Notes under the pieces: generated by a model
Databases searched by the model: none
Told to the model about the DNA's origin: nothing
What the model saw: only the letters and a program-made list of their open reading frames with translations
Made by a program: the position numbers and the translations under genes
Source of the DNA: Nostocales cyanobacterium LEGE 11386
GTDB lineage: Bacteria > Cyanobacteriota > Cyanobacteriia > Cyanobacteriales > Nostocaceae
DNA: 64,000 bases
Direction: 5' to 3'
Assembly: GCA_015207155.1 (NCBI GenBank)
Contig: JADEXK010000010.1
Location: 37,948-101,947 of the forward strand
In this document: positions 63,891-64,000 of the stretch, piece after piece
How the letters are laid out: each line of letters opens with the position of its first letter
Position numbering within the stretch: the first letter of the stretch is position 1

Positions 63891-64000
63891 TCAAGAAAAC
63901 AAAGCAAGTTCATAATTGAGAAGCCCAGCAATCAAGTTGCAACGTAAGCCAAAGCGTCGTCTGCGGTTACGATATTGTTCTTTGAGAATACGAAAAATCT
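63891..64000 (-). mobile_element. End of an IS5-like insertion sequence (transposase C-terminus)
   Basis: The minus strand encodes IFRILKEQYRNRRRRFGLRC followed by NLIAGLLNYELALFS and TGA (63891-63893). It matches the basic C-terminal tail of IS5-family transposases (YRNRRRRFGLR...NLIA...NYEL). The likely inverted-repeat end (AGACCTCTTGCATGAA) lies just outside the stop, at about 63875-63890. The rest of the element runs off the window. Confidence 0.75.

Overview
The window comes from a filamentous, heterocyst-forming cyanobacterium of the Nostoc/Anabaena/Trichormus type. Evidence for this: psaA-psaB, a PSRP-3/Ycf65 ribosomal protein, many HIP1 octamers (GCGATCGC), heptameric STRR repeats typical of Nostocales, a DevBCA-type exporter, and above all the CnfR/PatB - FdxB - cox2 (coxBAC) block, which belongs to heterocystous nitrogen fixers. 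The assignment rests on recognised protein families and gene order; no database search was possible.

Layout. 0-6.5 kb: 5' part of leuS, a GGCT-fold protein, the ECF sigma factor SigG with a membrane anti-sigma factor, then an envelope set (L,D-transpeptidase, ComFB/CdgR-type cyclic-dinucleotide receptor, M23 peptidase). 7-11.2 kb: DevB/DevC/DevA-type exporter facing a TetR repressor, with two operator-like palindromes between them. 11.5-19.1 kb: two hybrid histidine kinases in tandem; the larger (1928 aa) carries eight near-identical 92-aa HAMP units encoded by 276-bp DNA repeats. 19.5-29.4 kb: mixed housekeeping (GNAT, pentapeptide protein, bioB, lipoprotein, ftsH, a PabC-like enzyme lacking a normal start codon, PSRP-3, four-helix-bundle protein, HAD phosphatase). 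29.5-33.3 kb: alpha-amylase, SRPBCC protein, zinc alcohol dehydrogenase. 33.5-42.3 kb: heterocyst block: CnfR/PatB, FdxB, coxBAC, a helical-repeat protein, a tiny proline-rich ORF, a cupin and a NifO/ArsC-like protein with a His-rich tail. 42.3-50.9 kb: pseudogene scrap, cysK, small unknown proteins with a luciferase-like oxidoreductase, a PAS histidine kinase, hisG. 50.9-52.6 kb: OmpR-type regulator overlapping glutaminase. 52.6-54.3 kb: a region with no conventional gene but with small ORFs behind good ribosome-binding sites and several strong stem-loops. 54.3-58.7 kb: MgtE and MgtC-like proteins, repeat-rich lipoprotein. 59.2-63.8 kb: psaA-psaB, terminator, and the end of an IS5-like insertion sequence running off the window.

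How the parts work together. CnfR is known to activate nif genes under low oxygen, FdxB is a nif-type ferredoxin, and the cox2 oxidase consumes oxygen in heterocysts; the neighbouring cupin and NifO-like genes fit the same micro-oxic setting, though their roles are inferred. SigG, its anti-sigma factor and the cell-wall enzymes form a plausible envelope-stress and cell-shape neighbourhood. Intergenic DNA is full of small dispersed elements: heptamer repeats, palindromes, and a MITE-like element present twice in opposite orientation, one copy carrying a nested insertion.

Most novel-looking: the structured small-ORF region at 52.6-54.3 kb, the 276-bp HAMP array, the translationally coupled proline-rich ORF in the cox2 neighbourhood, and the start-less PabC-like gene.
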